From Phylloscopus collybita (lineage: Eukaryota; Chordata; Aves; Passeriformes; Phylloscopidae): a stretch of 64,000 bases of DNA. The notes beneath the pieces were generated by a model. The model was not told the DNA's origin. It saw only the letters and a program-made list of their open reading frames with translations, and did not search any database. Positions 1 to 10,590 of this stretch are shown piece by piece. A program made the position numbers and the translations under genes. The DNA lies in NCBI GenBank assembly GCA_027886175.1, contig JAJNNQ010000003.1, forward strand, positions 10,450,001 to 10,514,000, given 5' to 3'. Each line of letters starts with the position of its first letter. The stretch's first letter is position 1.

Positions 1-819
1 CCCTTCACATGAAGACTGGCCAGGTAGGAAGCATCCCTGTTGGGCTCCTTATTTGTCTGAGCCCGTAAGGTCTTCCATGTTCCCTGCCCAGTTTGCCTCT
101 TCTTTGTTAGGGTGTTGTCAACAATGGACACATGGCCCTGTCTGTTGGCTCTTTGTGGAGTCAAGGTGTTATTTGGAGAAAGTTTGCTGCAGAGGCTGGA
201 GGTAGCCTGGAGCTCCATGGAACTGGTCTAGTGAGTCACCATGGTCACAACATTGGTGCCTTGGCAGGTGTTGAACAGCCAGAGGGTTTCTGCTTCCTGG
301 TCAAGGGCAGTCCAGGAGAGGAGTACTGTGGGTTTACACCTGCTAGAGGCACAAGGGGCTCTTGGGTCTGAACCAAGATAGAACTTCACATTTTTCTATC
401 ACTTCAATGATGGACAAAACAGTGTCAGAAGCAGATGGTTGTTTGTAGGTTTTACTATAGATGTCCTGTTTCTTGCATCCATCCCATAGTTCTATCCCTG
501 ACCCACTCCCTCATGCTGGGCCAATGAACACGAGTGATAATTTAAATGAGAGTAAGTCTGGTACCTCCTTCTAACCCGGTGATGGACTTCCAGCGTTTTC
601 CTGACTGAAGAGAATGGGAGGAACATGTTTTGGGACTGTCTCCTTCCTGCTGTAGCTGGGGATGGGGCTTACAGCAGTGACCTTGGGTCGGTTCAGACCC
701 TGTCCATCTGCCCCTGTGTCCCAGGGTCCACCTCTGCCCGTGGCCAGCAGCAGATGCCAAGGGAAGGAAGGCTCTCGGCTTCCCCAGGTGGCCAGCAGAG
801 AGGCACGACCGACACTGCT
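1..819. other. Single-copy DNA, no gene recognised
   Basis: I see no recognisable exon, repeat or RNA gene here. A short minus-strand splice-like pair exists around 568-606, with the pyrimidine-rich run CCTCCCATTCTCTTCAG read on the minus strand before it. The enclosed segment is under 40 bases and cannot be told from chance. Base composition rises in G+C towards the CpG-rich patch that follows. Confidence 0.5.
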
Positions 820-1135
820 CACCACTGTGGCATCGCAAAAACCCCGAGCGTGCCCAGCTGGCAGCTGAAACACAAAATGCGCCGAAAGCCTCGGTGGCGT
901 GGGCGTGCGTTGGGAGAGCGGAGAGGAGGGTGTGGAAAAACATCTCCGGTGTCGCCTCGGTGAGTGCCAGGAAGTGGCCCAGCACCGGGGTGAAAGACGA
1001 GCAGGGCTGGGGCGCGCAGGGTCGGCAGCGCCCGCAGCCCCGGCGGGGCGGCACATTCTGTACATTCTGCAGCCCCGGGCCGTGCTGCCAGGCATCCAGC
1101 CCGCCTGGTATTTCGGTCTCCTCGCACCCGCTAAG
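820..1135. promoter_or_regulatory. CpG-rich patch, possible small CpG island or first-exon region
   Basis: By eye this stretch holds close to thirty CpG dinucleotides in about 310 bases, far above the rest of the window, where CpG is scarce as expected for methylated bird DNA. The densest part is 1010-1090 (GCGCGC and CCCCGGCGGGGCGG motifs). A good plus-strand donor, CTCG|GTGAGTG, lies at 960/961, so the patch could be a non-coding first exon of a plus-strand transcript. No TATA box is evident; CpG-island promoters often lack one. Overlapping frames on both strands reflect the low stop-codon density of GC-rich DNA, not coding. It may also be a short unmethylated regulatory element or GC-biased conversion site. 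Confidence 0.4.
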
Positions 1136-1365
1136 CCTCCCTTTCTGCCCTTTTGTTCCCCTCCCCGTGCCCCACTCTGCCTTAGTAACTGAGGTGCACT
1201 TGTTTATCCATCGGGCTCTACAGCCTATAAACAGGATGTCTCTCTGTTTCCTTTCAGCCCGGTAACACTAAACCACTCGGGGTGCAGATAATGCTTTAGG
1301 AACCCTCCTGCTGGCTGAATGAGCCTTGTGTTGGTGATGGCCAGCTTAGATGAGACAGCACATGC

Positions 1366-1369
<4 letters not shown>

Positions 1370-1412
<43 letters not shown>
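1370..1412. repeat. (TA)n microsatellite
   Basis: An uninterrupted TA dinucleotide run of about 21 units follows TGTG and leads directly into a poly-T tract. It is read through in two frames as alternating Ile-Tyr codons, so nearby apparent frames on both strands are artefacts of the repeat. Length variation between individuals and assembly error are likely here. Confidence 0.97.
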
Positions 1413-1429
<17 letters not shown>

Positions 1430-1448
1430 ATTTTTTTTTTTTTTTTTT
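1413..1448. repeat. Poly-T tract with one A interruption
   Basis: A run of about 36 bases, all T except an A at 1430, abuts the (TA)n repeat. It gives Phe-rich (plus) or Lys-rich (minus) frames that are not genes. It could be the antisense poly-A tail of a retrocopy, but no recognisable retroposed body lies beside it. Confidence 0.95.
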
Positions 1449-2235
1449 GCATGCATATGCACCGTGGTACGAGTTGGCCACGGTGAGCAAATTCACGTTG
1501 CTGTAAAGGAAGTAATGCGTGTTTTAGGCAGGGTGGCTGAAACAAGACACCGATTTAAACCGGATCCTGAATATACAGTTTGTAAAAACAAGCTGTTGTA
1601 TAAAACCCTAAGCCTGTGAAACCTTCTAGGGGAAAAAATTCTGCAGTTTGTTTTGTTTAAATGACGCTTCCTGAAGATTTTCTCGCTATGCTGGAGTCCT
1701 GGATACTGGGAGCCCGATAGTGAAACGGAGCATGTGGAAAGGCATTGCATTAACTAGTACTTTCAGTGCTGAGTGAAATTTTGAATGGGGGAAACAAAAT
1801 CAGAAAAGAAAAATACTAACACACTATCAAAAAAAAAATTCTCGTTCAGAAAGGCAATGTTCAGACTGTGTAAAAGCACTGAGGATAAAGGTCGTTCTTC
1901 TGAACCAGTTTTTGATCTGGGACCTTGCAATCACAAATAATAATAACAAGCAAAATGGAGTTTTGAGATATTCAGTGTCTTAGCTTTAATGTTCAGTGAT
2001 TTCTATTGATTGTGGTCTTGTTGTAAGCTCTGCTATAAATCAAGTCCTTTACAGCCCCCGCTTCCTTAAAACTGTAATTTCCTTTAATATCTTGTCTTCC
2101 ATTTGAAATAAATGTAAGGTTCTGGGCCTTGTAGTTGTGTACGAATGTTTTAGAAAAAGGAATTTCTTTTCCCAAACAGGAGGTAAACTTTAAATGCAGT
2201 AATTTTTACTGTGTTGGTTTTTAAGCTGGTCTTAC
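1449..2235. other. Single-copy DNA, no gene recognised
   Basis: Moderately AT-rich DNA with several short A or T runs. I see no strong splice pair, repeat family or RNA gene. Confidence 0.5.
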
Positions 2236-2290
2236 CAACACTGGGGCTGGACTGATGAAATTTGAACACTTGAAGATGCAAAGCAGGTCT
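2236..2290 (-). other. Candidate exon, 55 nt, unidentified
   Basis: On the minus strand the segment is preceded by a good acceptor (TTCACTTCTTTTCTAG) and followed by a strong donor (TTG|GTAAGA). All three frames are open; the most protein-like reads DLLCIFKCSNFISPAPVL after one leading base and ends on a codon boundary. Such a short open segment is weak evidence, since pseudo-exons with good signals are common in introns. No family is recognised. It would be the most downstream candidate of the minus-strand series. Confidence 0.2.
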
Positions 2291-2299
2291 CTAGAAAAG

Positions 2300-5016
2300 A
2301 AGTGAATGATGTCTGTTTTTTTTTTTCTTGGATCGATGTGCCTTTACTTCAAGGGAGTTGTCAGTGAGAGCTCATGCTTTTGTAAAAGTTTTAAGTTTCT
2401 ACCCACCACTTCAACCAGGTTGTCAGATCAACATGTCTCGTTTACAGAGATGTACTCTGGATCTGTTACTGAGACGTGGTTCAGAATAGCTATTGAGGAA
2501 CAAGTTGTTCTGCCACAGCTCTTCTGTGAGCGCGTTGTGTGCATGCAGCTTCATTCCAAAATGAACATGCCTTTCTTGACTAAGTTCAGGCTATTTTGGA
2601 AGGTGGAGTAAGCTAAAACATGGAGGGGGAAAGAAATTCTGTTCTTCCAGAAATAAAGTGATTTGCATTGGGTGTATTTTCTGAGAGCCCTTTGCGTTCT
2701 GAAGTCTCTCCCTACCTGGGCGGGTAGATCCCAAGCCATGTGGCCGGCCCTGAAAGTTTTGCAATTCATGTTATGGTGGCAGAGAGTCCTTAGGAGATCA
2801 GCTGTTTTCTATAAAAAGCTGGATGATGGTGATTTTAGTAGAGGGGTCAGCGTGCTTGGCACAGGGTCCTTTTGTGTGAGCAGGCAGGGTGAGTGATGGG
2901 TTTGTTTTTTTTTTTTGCACCGGTTGCATAAGGGTTTGACACAAATGGATTGGGTGACGAAGCTGATGGCACCTGCCATACAGATGGTATTTAAATAAAG
3001 ATGTCCCCCTGATCGCAAAAGCATTTACCCATCACAAGGGCTGGCAGTGCTGGGTAATACTTAAGCTGTTCCACTTAGCTCATGGAAAATAGGAGTGGAT
3101 TTCAGTGTTGCCTTTCTGGGTGGGCAGTGTGGCGTTGCCAGCAGTCATGGGCCTCTTGGGCAGTGAGAAACCCTCGTGGAGGTTGTGGTCAGGGGAGCAG
3201 GCAGTGCAGGAAGGGTGGCTGATGCTCTTCTGTAGAACCTGGGCTTGTGTTAAGGGCCTGTCCCTGCAGACTGCTGGGACAATGGGGAATGCCAAGACTG
3301 TGTTCTGCTTTGCCATGGTTTGTGTAACCCCTCCTGCCTCCCCTCCAGTGTGGCTAACTGCCATTGCTTCTTTGGTAAGGTGTTTATATCCACCCCATCT
3401 CATGTTTCCCAGGAGAAAAGTGGAGCCAAATGGTGTGAGATCTGTAACTGGGCTAATTGCCCACTCCTGTTGGCGTGCAGATCAGAGAGAATGCTGGATC
3501 AGTGGCTAAGCTTCCTCTTCCACACCTAGGTGCTGCAGCAGGGCTTGTTGCTGCTCTCACACAAGCAGTGTGTCACCTCTAGTGTGCTCTCCCCTCTTTT
3601 TTTTTTCTTTTTCCTCTTTTTAGGAAAGGGGCAGAGCAGGTCTGAAGGGGAAGAGTAAAGCTGAACTTGGTGGTGAGTGCTTAAAATACTGATGTGTGCT
3701 GTAGGAGAGAAAGCAGCATCTCTTCAGAAACTTCTGTGACTGTGGGGAAGCTCCTGTAGAGGGAGGAAAACAAAGTGTTGCATCCATGTGTAGGAGATGG
3801 ATGCTAGAACAACTCCTTCACTTCTCCTGGCTGGAAGTCACTCTGGATATGAGGTGGTTCCCCTTCCTGTTTTCCCTGTGTCCAGGCAGTTGCTTGCTGT
3901 CCTGGTCTCCATGGTTAAAGCTCTCTGCTCTGTTCATTGAAGCCAGGAGCTGTGCATTTCCCTCTCTTCTATAATGCAGGGAAGTTCACTTTCCCCACTG
4001 CTCACTTTGGCAAACACTTTGGCTCTTTTCTGACAGTACCAACCACTGTGAAGTTTGTGTTTGAGCAAGAAGATAAACTGTGCTAAAAATGATAACTATT
4101 GTCATTGGTGTGCCTGGGAGGGGACAAAAATTGCCTTTGTCATGTTTCAAACATTTTCTGATGCTACAGGAGTAGTGCTCCTGTCTTCACTGGGTTGGTG
4201 GCTAACTTTTGTTAACAACACAAGGAACTTAAAAATTTTATTCCTAAACTTTGCACTCCTGATTTCTGTGTATTATCCTGGAGTGGCTTTAGAGGATTTG
4301 TCTGGTGTGTGTTCTCGATGCCTGAGCTGCTCTGTCCCTTGGGGCATTTAACAGCAGCTGGGACATGGTATCTCATGTGAATAAGCTTGGCAAAATACAA
4401 AAGAGAACAGCTATTTGTAATGCATTCAACAGTGGTCATTGACAGGTGGTAGAAAATGGAGAATGTATAGGCTAGGCATCTTAGTAGGTAATTTCTCTGC
4501 AGCATTTTAACATTTTGGTGAAAAATGTATTTGAAAAGTGCTGCTGCTGTGTAAGAGTAAGGGCAGTGTTGCCCCAAACTACAGGAGAAAGATGAACTGA
4601 TTGATTTCCTCACCACATTCCCCCCGCCACTTTGCTAACATTTAAAGTGGAAAAAGTAATCTGATTTGAAAAATGTCACTTGGTTAAAGAGAAAAAACAA
4701 CCAACCAAAAACTCAAAGCAAGCATTTACTACATTGCATGTGGGTGGGATTGTGAGACCTACACAAAAACAATGCTTAGGAGTTGGGCTGGCCCAGGGAG
4801 GAGTGGAGGGGAGCAGTGTGCAGGGGCTGGATGTGACAGAGTCAGTGGTTCTGTTGTGCAGACAAGGTGGTGGAAATAGTTTCTCCTCCCAAAAATGAGA
4901 TGACCTGATTCAGTCCACTGCTTAGTAATGTATAAGAGGAGTAATGATTAATTTGATGGAAAAAAAATGAAAGCTAATGTGACCAGAAGATTAATTTGTA
5001 GGGCATTGCTAATCCT
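2300..5016. other. Single-copy DNA with one plus-strand pseudo-exon candidate
   Basis: Mostly unremarkable single-copy sequence. The only point of note is the splice-like pair at 3624-3672, listed separately. Open frames at 3080-3509 on both strands overlap one another and have no splice support. Confidence 0.5.
3624..3672 (+). other. Candidate small exon, 49 nt, unidentified
   Basis: A long pyrimidine tract (3592-3621, nearly all T and C) ends in TAG, and 49 bases later comes the donor GGTG|GTGAGTGC. One frame is open across the segment (ERGRAGLKGKSKAELG plus one base); the other two contain stops. The splice signals are among the best on the plus strand, but the segment is short and no plus-strand neighbour with matching phase was found. 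It could equally be a lncRNA exon or a chance pseudo-exon. Confidence 0.2.
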
Positions 5017-5150
5017 TGATTCTTTGAATGGTTTTGGTGGAAAGGGATGTTAAAGATCATCCAATTCTAACCTCCCTGCCATGGACAGGGATGCCTTCCA
5101 ATAGGCCAGGCTGCTCAGACTTGGACACTTCAAGGGGTGGTGGAAGTCTG
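5017..5150 (-). mobile_element. CR1 LINE 3'-end fragment (antisense)
   Basis: Read on the plus strand the segment begins TTTGAATGGTTTTGG and continues with the CR1 hallmark order: a TTAAAGATCATCC block, CCCTGCCATGG, GGGATGCCTTCCA, then a GGCTGCTCAGA block. This is the reverse complement of the CR1 3' untranslated region, so the element points to the minus strand. It is 5'-truncated, as most CR1 copies are. The terminal octamer repeat has decayed, so it is an old insertion. Beyond 5150 the similarity fades. Confidence 0.75.
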
Positions 5151-6025
5151 TCAAAGCACTTCTAACCATCACTATTGGAGCAGAGGTTTTTGCTGTACAG
5201 AGTTCAATATTACTGGCTGGGCGGAAAATGGGAAATATTTTTGCATTGGTGAAAAAGTTTAGAAACAACCCCTGCCTCCCATAAAGCCCACAGGCCTTTC
5301 AGGGTCTGAACTTTCAAGCTTTCTAGTACCTTTTTGGTGTAAGAAAACTAGTACAACACAAAACTCCCTCCCCTCCAAAACACCGAAATATTGACTGAAA
5401 GTTATTGTGCACCAGTGTTGTTACTTGGTGGTGGGAGATAAATGGAAGAATACTCCCTGAGAATAAATGGATGGTGACCTCCAGGTGCTGCCTGGAGTTC
5501 AGATGCTCTCTGCTGCTCCGTGGCACTGTGTGGATTTGCTGGGAAGAGGTACATTATTAAGTTTTTTGAGGATTTTTTTTTAATCCTGCTGGATGCTGTG
5601 TAATCTGTATTTTAATGTAATTCTCATGGTCAGTTGTGCCAGTTATCTGTGCTTTCTGTATTTTGGGAACCTAACAGTATTCAGCCTTCCTTGGTGTTTT
5701 TATCCTCCTCCTCTCAGTTGCTTAACTGGATCATTCTGTCTGGTTGATAACCCCTGGCTTCAAGCTCTTTACACTTTCCTGCTGACTTAAAGTGTCTCCT
5801 CCTCTTCCCTCCCTGGTTTCCTCATTGCCTGCACCCTGCAGACGTGCTCCTGAGGTGCTGGGTGTGGGTTACAAGTTCCTGAGAAAATCTGTGGGTAAAT
5901 AATTAACATGTTGTAACACTGAGCCCCCCTCTCCCCTCCCTGGGGCAAACTGGTGACAGTGAATATTCACCTTCTGAGCTTGTCATGCCTGTCCCAAACA
6001 GCAGATACCCTTGATTGGTATTGTA
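5151..6025. other. Single-copy DNA, no gene recognised
   Basis: I see no splice-supported frame or named repeat. Short pyrimidine-rich segments occur at 5780-5830 and 5925-5940. Confidence 0.5.
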
Positions 6026-6070
6026 TTTTATTTTATTTTATTTTATTTTATTTTATTTTATTTTATTTTA
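6026..6070. repeat. (TTTTA)9 pentanucleotide microsatellite
   Basis: Nine perfect, uninterrupted copies of TTTTA. Lack of any substitution implies recent expansion, so the locus is probably polymorphic in length. Confidence 0.97.
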
Positions 6071-6357
6071 TTCTCTTTGTGAGAGAAAATAATGCTCAAA
6101 CTGCAAAGGAGATGTGGAATTGCAGATGAGGAGCTAAGTTCTAAGTCTCTGAGCTGGTTACATCCTTGCTCAGCAAGAAAACAGCTTCTTGTTTGAAAGA
6201 AGGTAAAGTGAGTTCTGACTGAAACCAGTCCAAGGATAAAGCCACTCTGTGCAAGCAGGTACATTTGATTGGGGTCTGGTTTGAGCTTCAGAGCAAACTT
6301 GGCATTGGGAAGCAGCAGCTCCCAGACCTCCATGGTGGATGTGCCTTGTGTTCTCAC

Positions 6358-6547
6358 CTTTCCTACCTGCTTCTTCCTGACCTGAGCAGGGTGAGTGCTG
6401 AAAAGAGAAATAGTTCTCCAAGAAGTCTTCCATAACCAGCCTGGGCTGGAACAGAGCGTTACTGTGGGTGAACAGCTCTTCCTCTGGCAGGAGGCACACC
6501 TGAAAGTCATTCTGGCTGCTGTAAAACATGAGTTTCATGAGTTGGGC
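6358..6547 (-). other. Candidate coding exon, 190 nt, unidentified protein
   Basis: This is one of the best splice-supported segments. On the minus strand it follows a long pyrimidine acceptor (TTCTCCCTTCCTTCCCATCC then TCAG) and ends at a strong donor (AAAG|GTGAGA). Alternative donors TCAG|GTCAGG and GCAG|GTAGGA lie within its last 30 bases. Only one frame is open: 63 codons starting AQLMKLMFYSSQNDFQVCLL, followed by an acidic patch PEEEL and an aromatic MEDFLENYFSFQ stretch; the other two frames stop early. Composition is protein-like. I recognise no family. The frame continues past the donor to a stop near 6170, so a terminal exon is also possible. It does not share phase with the 6742-6782 candidate if both use their best acceptors. 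Confidence 0.35.
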
Positions 6548-6741
6548 CTGAGGATGGGAAGGAAGGGAGAACAAGTGGTGTTTAAAAGCCTGGTGGGAGT
6601 AATGGCCTGTAAAGTGGCTCAGGAAGTTTTGAGGGGGGTGTCACTGAGCAGTTCAGTGCAAGCTCTTAGCATGAAGTGCTGACAAAAACCTCCTCCTGGG
6701 TGTTGTACAGCAGTTGCTCAGCCAGTAAGTTGGGCACTTAC

Positions 6742-6782
6742 TCTGGCAATGATGGCTGTAGAAATATGTGCTGCTGGTCAGA
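6742..6782 (-). other. Candidate exon, 41 nt, unidentified
   Basis: Read on the minus strand, an excellent acceptor (CCCATTTTCTTCCTTTCAG) is followed after 41 bases by an excellent donor (CCAGA|GTAAGT). The frame needed to join the open frame of 6358-6547 meets a TGA within the first five bases. A join works only if an inner AG (ACCAGCAG) is used, giving HISTAIIAR as a lead into the next candidate. Either this is a non-coding or pseudo-exon, or the inner acceptor is used. Confidence 0.2.
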
Positions 6783-7070
6783 CTGAAAGGAAGAAAATGG
6801 GAAATACCCAATGTGTCTGCAAAGAAAAAGAACCTGAAGAGTCCTTTGATCTCAAGCTTTTGTGGGTTTCTCTTTATTTGGCTTGTTCATGCTCCTTGGA
6901 GGATTTCTGGAGGAGCTCCAGAATTCAGCTTTGATGAAAGCCACCTTCAGACTTCCAGGCAACATCCCCAGTGGGGCTGAGTGTATGTGGGGAGAGGTCT
7001 GGCTGTGGGGCAGGCACTGCTGTTTCTCTGACTGCTTGGACCAGTTCCTAAAGTGAAGTACCAAAAACAA

Positions 7071-8761
7071 GGCCAGCCAGATTAAGTGTTTCCCCTACCC
7101 GGTGGTATTTGTTGTGATGTAAAGCTGGAATGGTTCCTAGAAAGCATTAAAACACAAATAATATTAACCAGGGCTGAGAGAGAACAGCCAGTCACTCGGA
7201 AATGAGAAATATGTTACGGTGCGAGTGGGTCAGTAGGAATGAGACCGTCTGGCTTTTACTACTAAATCTGCTACTCAATCCCTTGAGAGCCTCAGTGAAG
7301 CCTGGTCCAGCAGGAAAGGGCATGAGCAGGGTGCCTGTCTGTACCAGCTGGGACTGGGAGGCTTCCCTTGCTGAACTGAAGCATACTGGGCAAGGCTGGC
7401 CCTGCCTGAAGATCGTGATATCCTGGGCTGGGCAGTTGATCCTTCTGACTCAGCATATTTGCCTCTCAGCTGGGACTGATACAGCCCACCTCCTCTCCAG
7501 TAAGGCTTAAAAGGAGCATTATTTCCTTGTAAGGCATTTGGAGGTCCTGGGAGGTTTCATGCTAATCACATGCAAAGTTCTGTCCATCAAATGCTCAACT
7601 ATTTATTGAGGTATTTACCTGGATGATAACATCTCTTCCCCTTCCCTCCAATAAAACGTGCTTGATAACTCACATGAGTGCTTGTAGGGCCAAAGGGACA
7701 GTCAGCCCTTTTAATCTGTGCTGTCATGGAATAAATAACCCAGTGAGCTAATTCCCTTGAGTTTGTCCTAATCTCACCTCACCCTCATCTTTGTTCACAT
7801 GCGCAAATGCACTGTCAGCAGTATGTAATGTGCTTCCCTTGCAGCTTAAACAATAAATCCTGTAAGACCAAAGCTTTGGAGATGGAAATTGCATCATGTT
7901 GGTGGTCTTGAGCATGTGATTCAGGTGACTGAAGGTCAGCTTGAAAGGACAGCACTGACTTCAAAGAAATGTATTCCCTTCTATTGAAATGTCACACTAT
8001 AATTTGGGGAAAAAACATTTTTTGAGTTTTGCTTCTTGCTAAATAGATGTCTACAATCATGTCTGTATTTTAAAGTATTTCATTTCTACCATGGTTTCTG
8101 CATGAGTTTCTTACAGCAAATATGGGAGAAAGAAACTACTGAAAACCACTGGGTTTTTTGAATTTTTTTTTTTTTTTTACATACTGAGAAGGTTGGCAAG
8201 GGGCTCAGCCTAAGTGTAGATACTGAAACTGTCTGTGTTTTTCTCAAGTGATACTGATTTATTTGTTGATACTCAAACTTGGTGGTAGAAGGAGTTTGTT
8301 GCTTTGAAGTGAGAAGTTGCAGCATCCTGCAACTCCTCTCCTGTCTCTTTGTCATTTCTGTTTTTATTTGATCTGTTGTCACCTTTTGGGGGAAAATTAT
8401 GTCTTTCCCTGCAGGGGCTGAGAGAGGAGGGCAGGCAGGCTCCTGGTGTGTTTCTGTAACAGAAATCCATATTTAAATGACAGGCAGTAAACTTTTCTAT
8501 TTTCTTTTCACTTTTGGATGGTGTTCTGTTTTATATGTTGGGATGCTGCACTTCCCTGGGGCAGGCTTGCAGCAGTGGCTCTCTTCCCTGCAGTCACTAT
8601 GTGGTCTCTGTTTCTGTAATTTGTCTGATCAGCAGATATTTTGACATCCTTGTGTTTTGAGAGGGGAAGACAGGCATTTAGCCTTGCATTGGAACAAGCT
8701 TGACATTACTGTACATTTTATGTTCAGTGCAAGACTCCCACAGAGACCCTCCAGTTCAAAC
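7071..8761. other. Single-copy DNA, no gene recognised
   Basis: No splice-supported frame is seen. A T16 run occupies 8163-8178. The rest is ordinary AT-rich bird sequence. Confidence 0.5.
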
Positions 8762-9219
8762 CTGTTCTGCTCTGTGTAGGAGTGCATGTTGAGACTTCTC
8801 CTCAGCTCCATGAGCCCCCAGGCTACTGGAGATGCAGAATCCCCTTTCACAGCGTGCTGGAGGTCCCAGAGCTGGGGGGAAAGCCCTGAAGTTGTGTTGC
8901 AGTAGGGAACGGTGTCGCTTGTCCTCTTCACAGCTGCTTGGGTAAGCAACTCCTTTGGTATTGGCATTTTGCACAAAGCAGGAGGATCAGGCATCCCCAC
9001 TGCTTCTGGAGCCTGTTCCACCACTTTGGGGGAGAAATAAAGGCTGGTGTGGGTTTGAATCAGACACCAGTCCTGGGCATAGAGAAGTTGTAGGTGTGCT
9101 GGGAGTGTGTGGTTTGCTGTCCTGATCTGCTCCCGATTCCTGGCAAAGGGCTTGATCTTCAGCCTTGGTATCTGGAATCTGCAGAGTTTTCTCATCATAA
9201 TATTTTCACTGGGTGGCAT
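8762..9219 (-). other. Candidate large exon inside the longest open frame of the window
   Basis: A 204-codon frame runs on the minus strand from 9243 to 8629. Within it, a strong acceptor (CCTCCTCTTTCTTACAG) sits just before an ATG at 9219 and a possible donor (ACAG|GTTTGA) lies at 8762, enclosing 458 bases. The protein reads as mixed charged and polar (starts MPPSENIMMRKLCRFQIPRL) with no recognisable domain, signal peptide or transmembrane segment. An upstream minus-strand frame (9206-9583) is also open, in another phase. In DNA of this composition about one such frame per several windows is expected by chance, so length is suggestive only. If real, this could be the first coding exon of a transcript or part of a rapidly evolving protein. 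Confidence 0.3.
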
Positions 9220-9583
9220 CTGTAAGAAAGAGGAGGGTTTCAAGAGGTAGAATACAGTTATCTTGCACTGCTGAACTGAGCTGGGTTTTGTTCAGTTCGG
9301 CCTTCCAGAAATGGAGGGTTGGGTTGAGCCTTTGGACTGGTGGAATCCAAAACCTGGCTGCACCATTTGATGTCTTGCTGTGAAGTGCTCCTTCTCCTGT
9401 GCCGTCTTGAGCACTGAAGACTTGATCCCTTCTTTGGGTTGGATAGTTGATGGAAGAGAAGGGAAGGTCCAGGGCTTGGAAGGGATAGTGTGCATCCCTC
9501 TTCTGGGTGAGTAACCCCAGAGGGTGGGTGGATGTGGGAGCAGCTGGACTGCAGTGTGGGTCATAGAGGAATGGTGAGGCCAT

Positions 9584-10379
9584 CTAACCTAGCGGGGTTT
9601 GGGCTCTGCCCCAGGCTGCCGCAGTAATTGTCAGTGTCAACATCTGGCACATCAGTTTTTCCATTAGAAACTCAGTTCTTTCTGGGATTTTAATATCTTG
9701 GCTATTTCAGATCACGCTGAGAAACAGCATGCCCCTGTGCAGGCACTCAGGATGCTTTAGTCATTTGCAAAGCCAACATATATAATAATAATTTATTGCA
9801 CTGCCTTGAGAATAGGCAAGATGGGAAAACCAAGGCCCTACGTAGCAGGAGTTCTTTTCTATCAGCCAAGCTGTAGGAACGATGTGCTTGCAATTAACTC
9901 TAATAGCAAGAGAGTAGCTGGGGAGGGGAGGGGTTGGGCAAAGGGTTTTTTTTGCTGAGGTTCTGTTTTGCTCCTTGGTAGTAGGGCAGCTTCAGGATAG
10001 TTTAGCAGTTGCCCATGCCCAGTGAGGTAGAAGGCTGGGGGGAAATCGCTGTATTCCTCACAGGTAAATTGGGAACTGTTGAAACCTGTTGTCCCATTTG
10101 ATCTGAGAGACTTCCTGCTTCTAACTCTGTATGTCTTTTGTCATGTGGACAAAACTTAGTGGTGTTTTGAGGCATAACCCCATCAGGAGAAGTACTTCAG
10201 AAGGGACCAGTGGAAGGTCCTCCTTTTCTCTGCATTCTCTGTGCATTCACAGCCCTTGGCTGGTCCACAGTGTGATTTAGAGTTCAGACGGAACTGGGTC
10301 TAGGCAGATTTTCTCCTCTTGGAAACATCTGCAGCTCCAGTGTGTTGTAGGCTTTCTCATGAGTCTTAGCATCACTTAC
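9584..10379. other. Single-copy DNA, no gene recognised
   Basis: I see no repeats or supported exons. Short A/T-rich patches occur near 9780-9800. Confidence 0.5.
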
Positions 10380-10420
10380 CAAATCTAAAACTGAGAACTG
10401 AATCTTCCCAAAGTCCCTAT
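10380..10420 (-). other. Candidate exon, 41 nt, unidentified
   Basis: The donor is near-consensus (TTG|GTAAGT); the acceptor is moderate (GTGCTTTATCTCAG). Only one frame is open (two leading bases, then RDFGKIQFSVLDL ending on a codon boundary). Too short to be convincing alone. Confidence 0.18.
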
Positions 10421-10550
10421 CTGAGATAAAGCACTTCCAGACTTCAGCTTTACTTAAAGCTCTGGGTGAGAAACACTTTGGTCCTTAGTGAGGCACAAAA
10501 TGAAGGCAAGTCTGGTTTGCAGCCAGAGCTTTCTTGGGGGCATGAGCTCT

Positions 10551-10590
10551 GTGTGTCTGTGTGTGTGTCTGTGTGTGTGTGTGTGTGTGT
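10551..10590. repeat. (GT)n microsatellite with two C interruptions
   Basis: A GT run of twenty units broken twice by GTCTGT, ending in a perfect (GT)10 stretch. It produces Val-Cys alternations in overlapping frames, which are artefacts. Confidence 0.96.

Noticed and set aside
571..1265. Several overlapping long frames in the CpG-rich patch
   Set aside because: Open in four or more frames at once because GC-rich DNA has few stops; no single frame is favoured.
1225..1619. Frames on both strands with Ile-Tyr and Phe or Lys runs
   Set aside because: They are translations of the (TA)n and poly-T repeat, not coding sequence.
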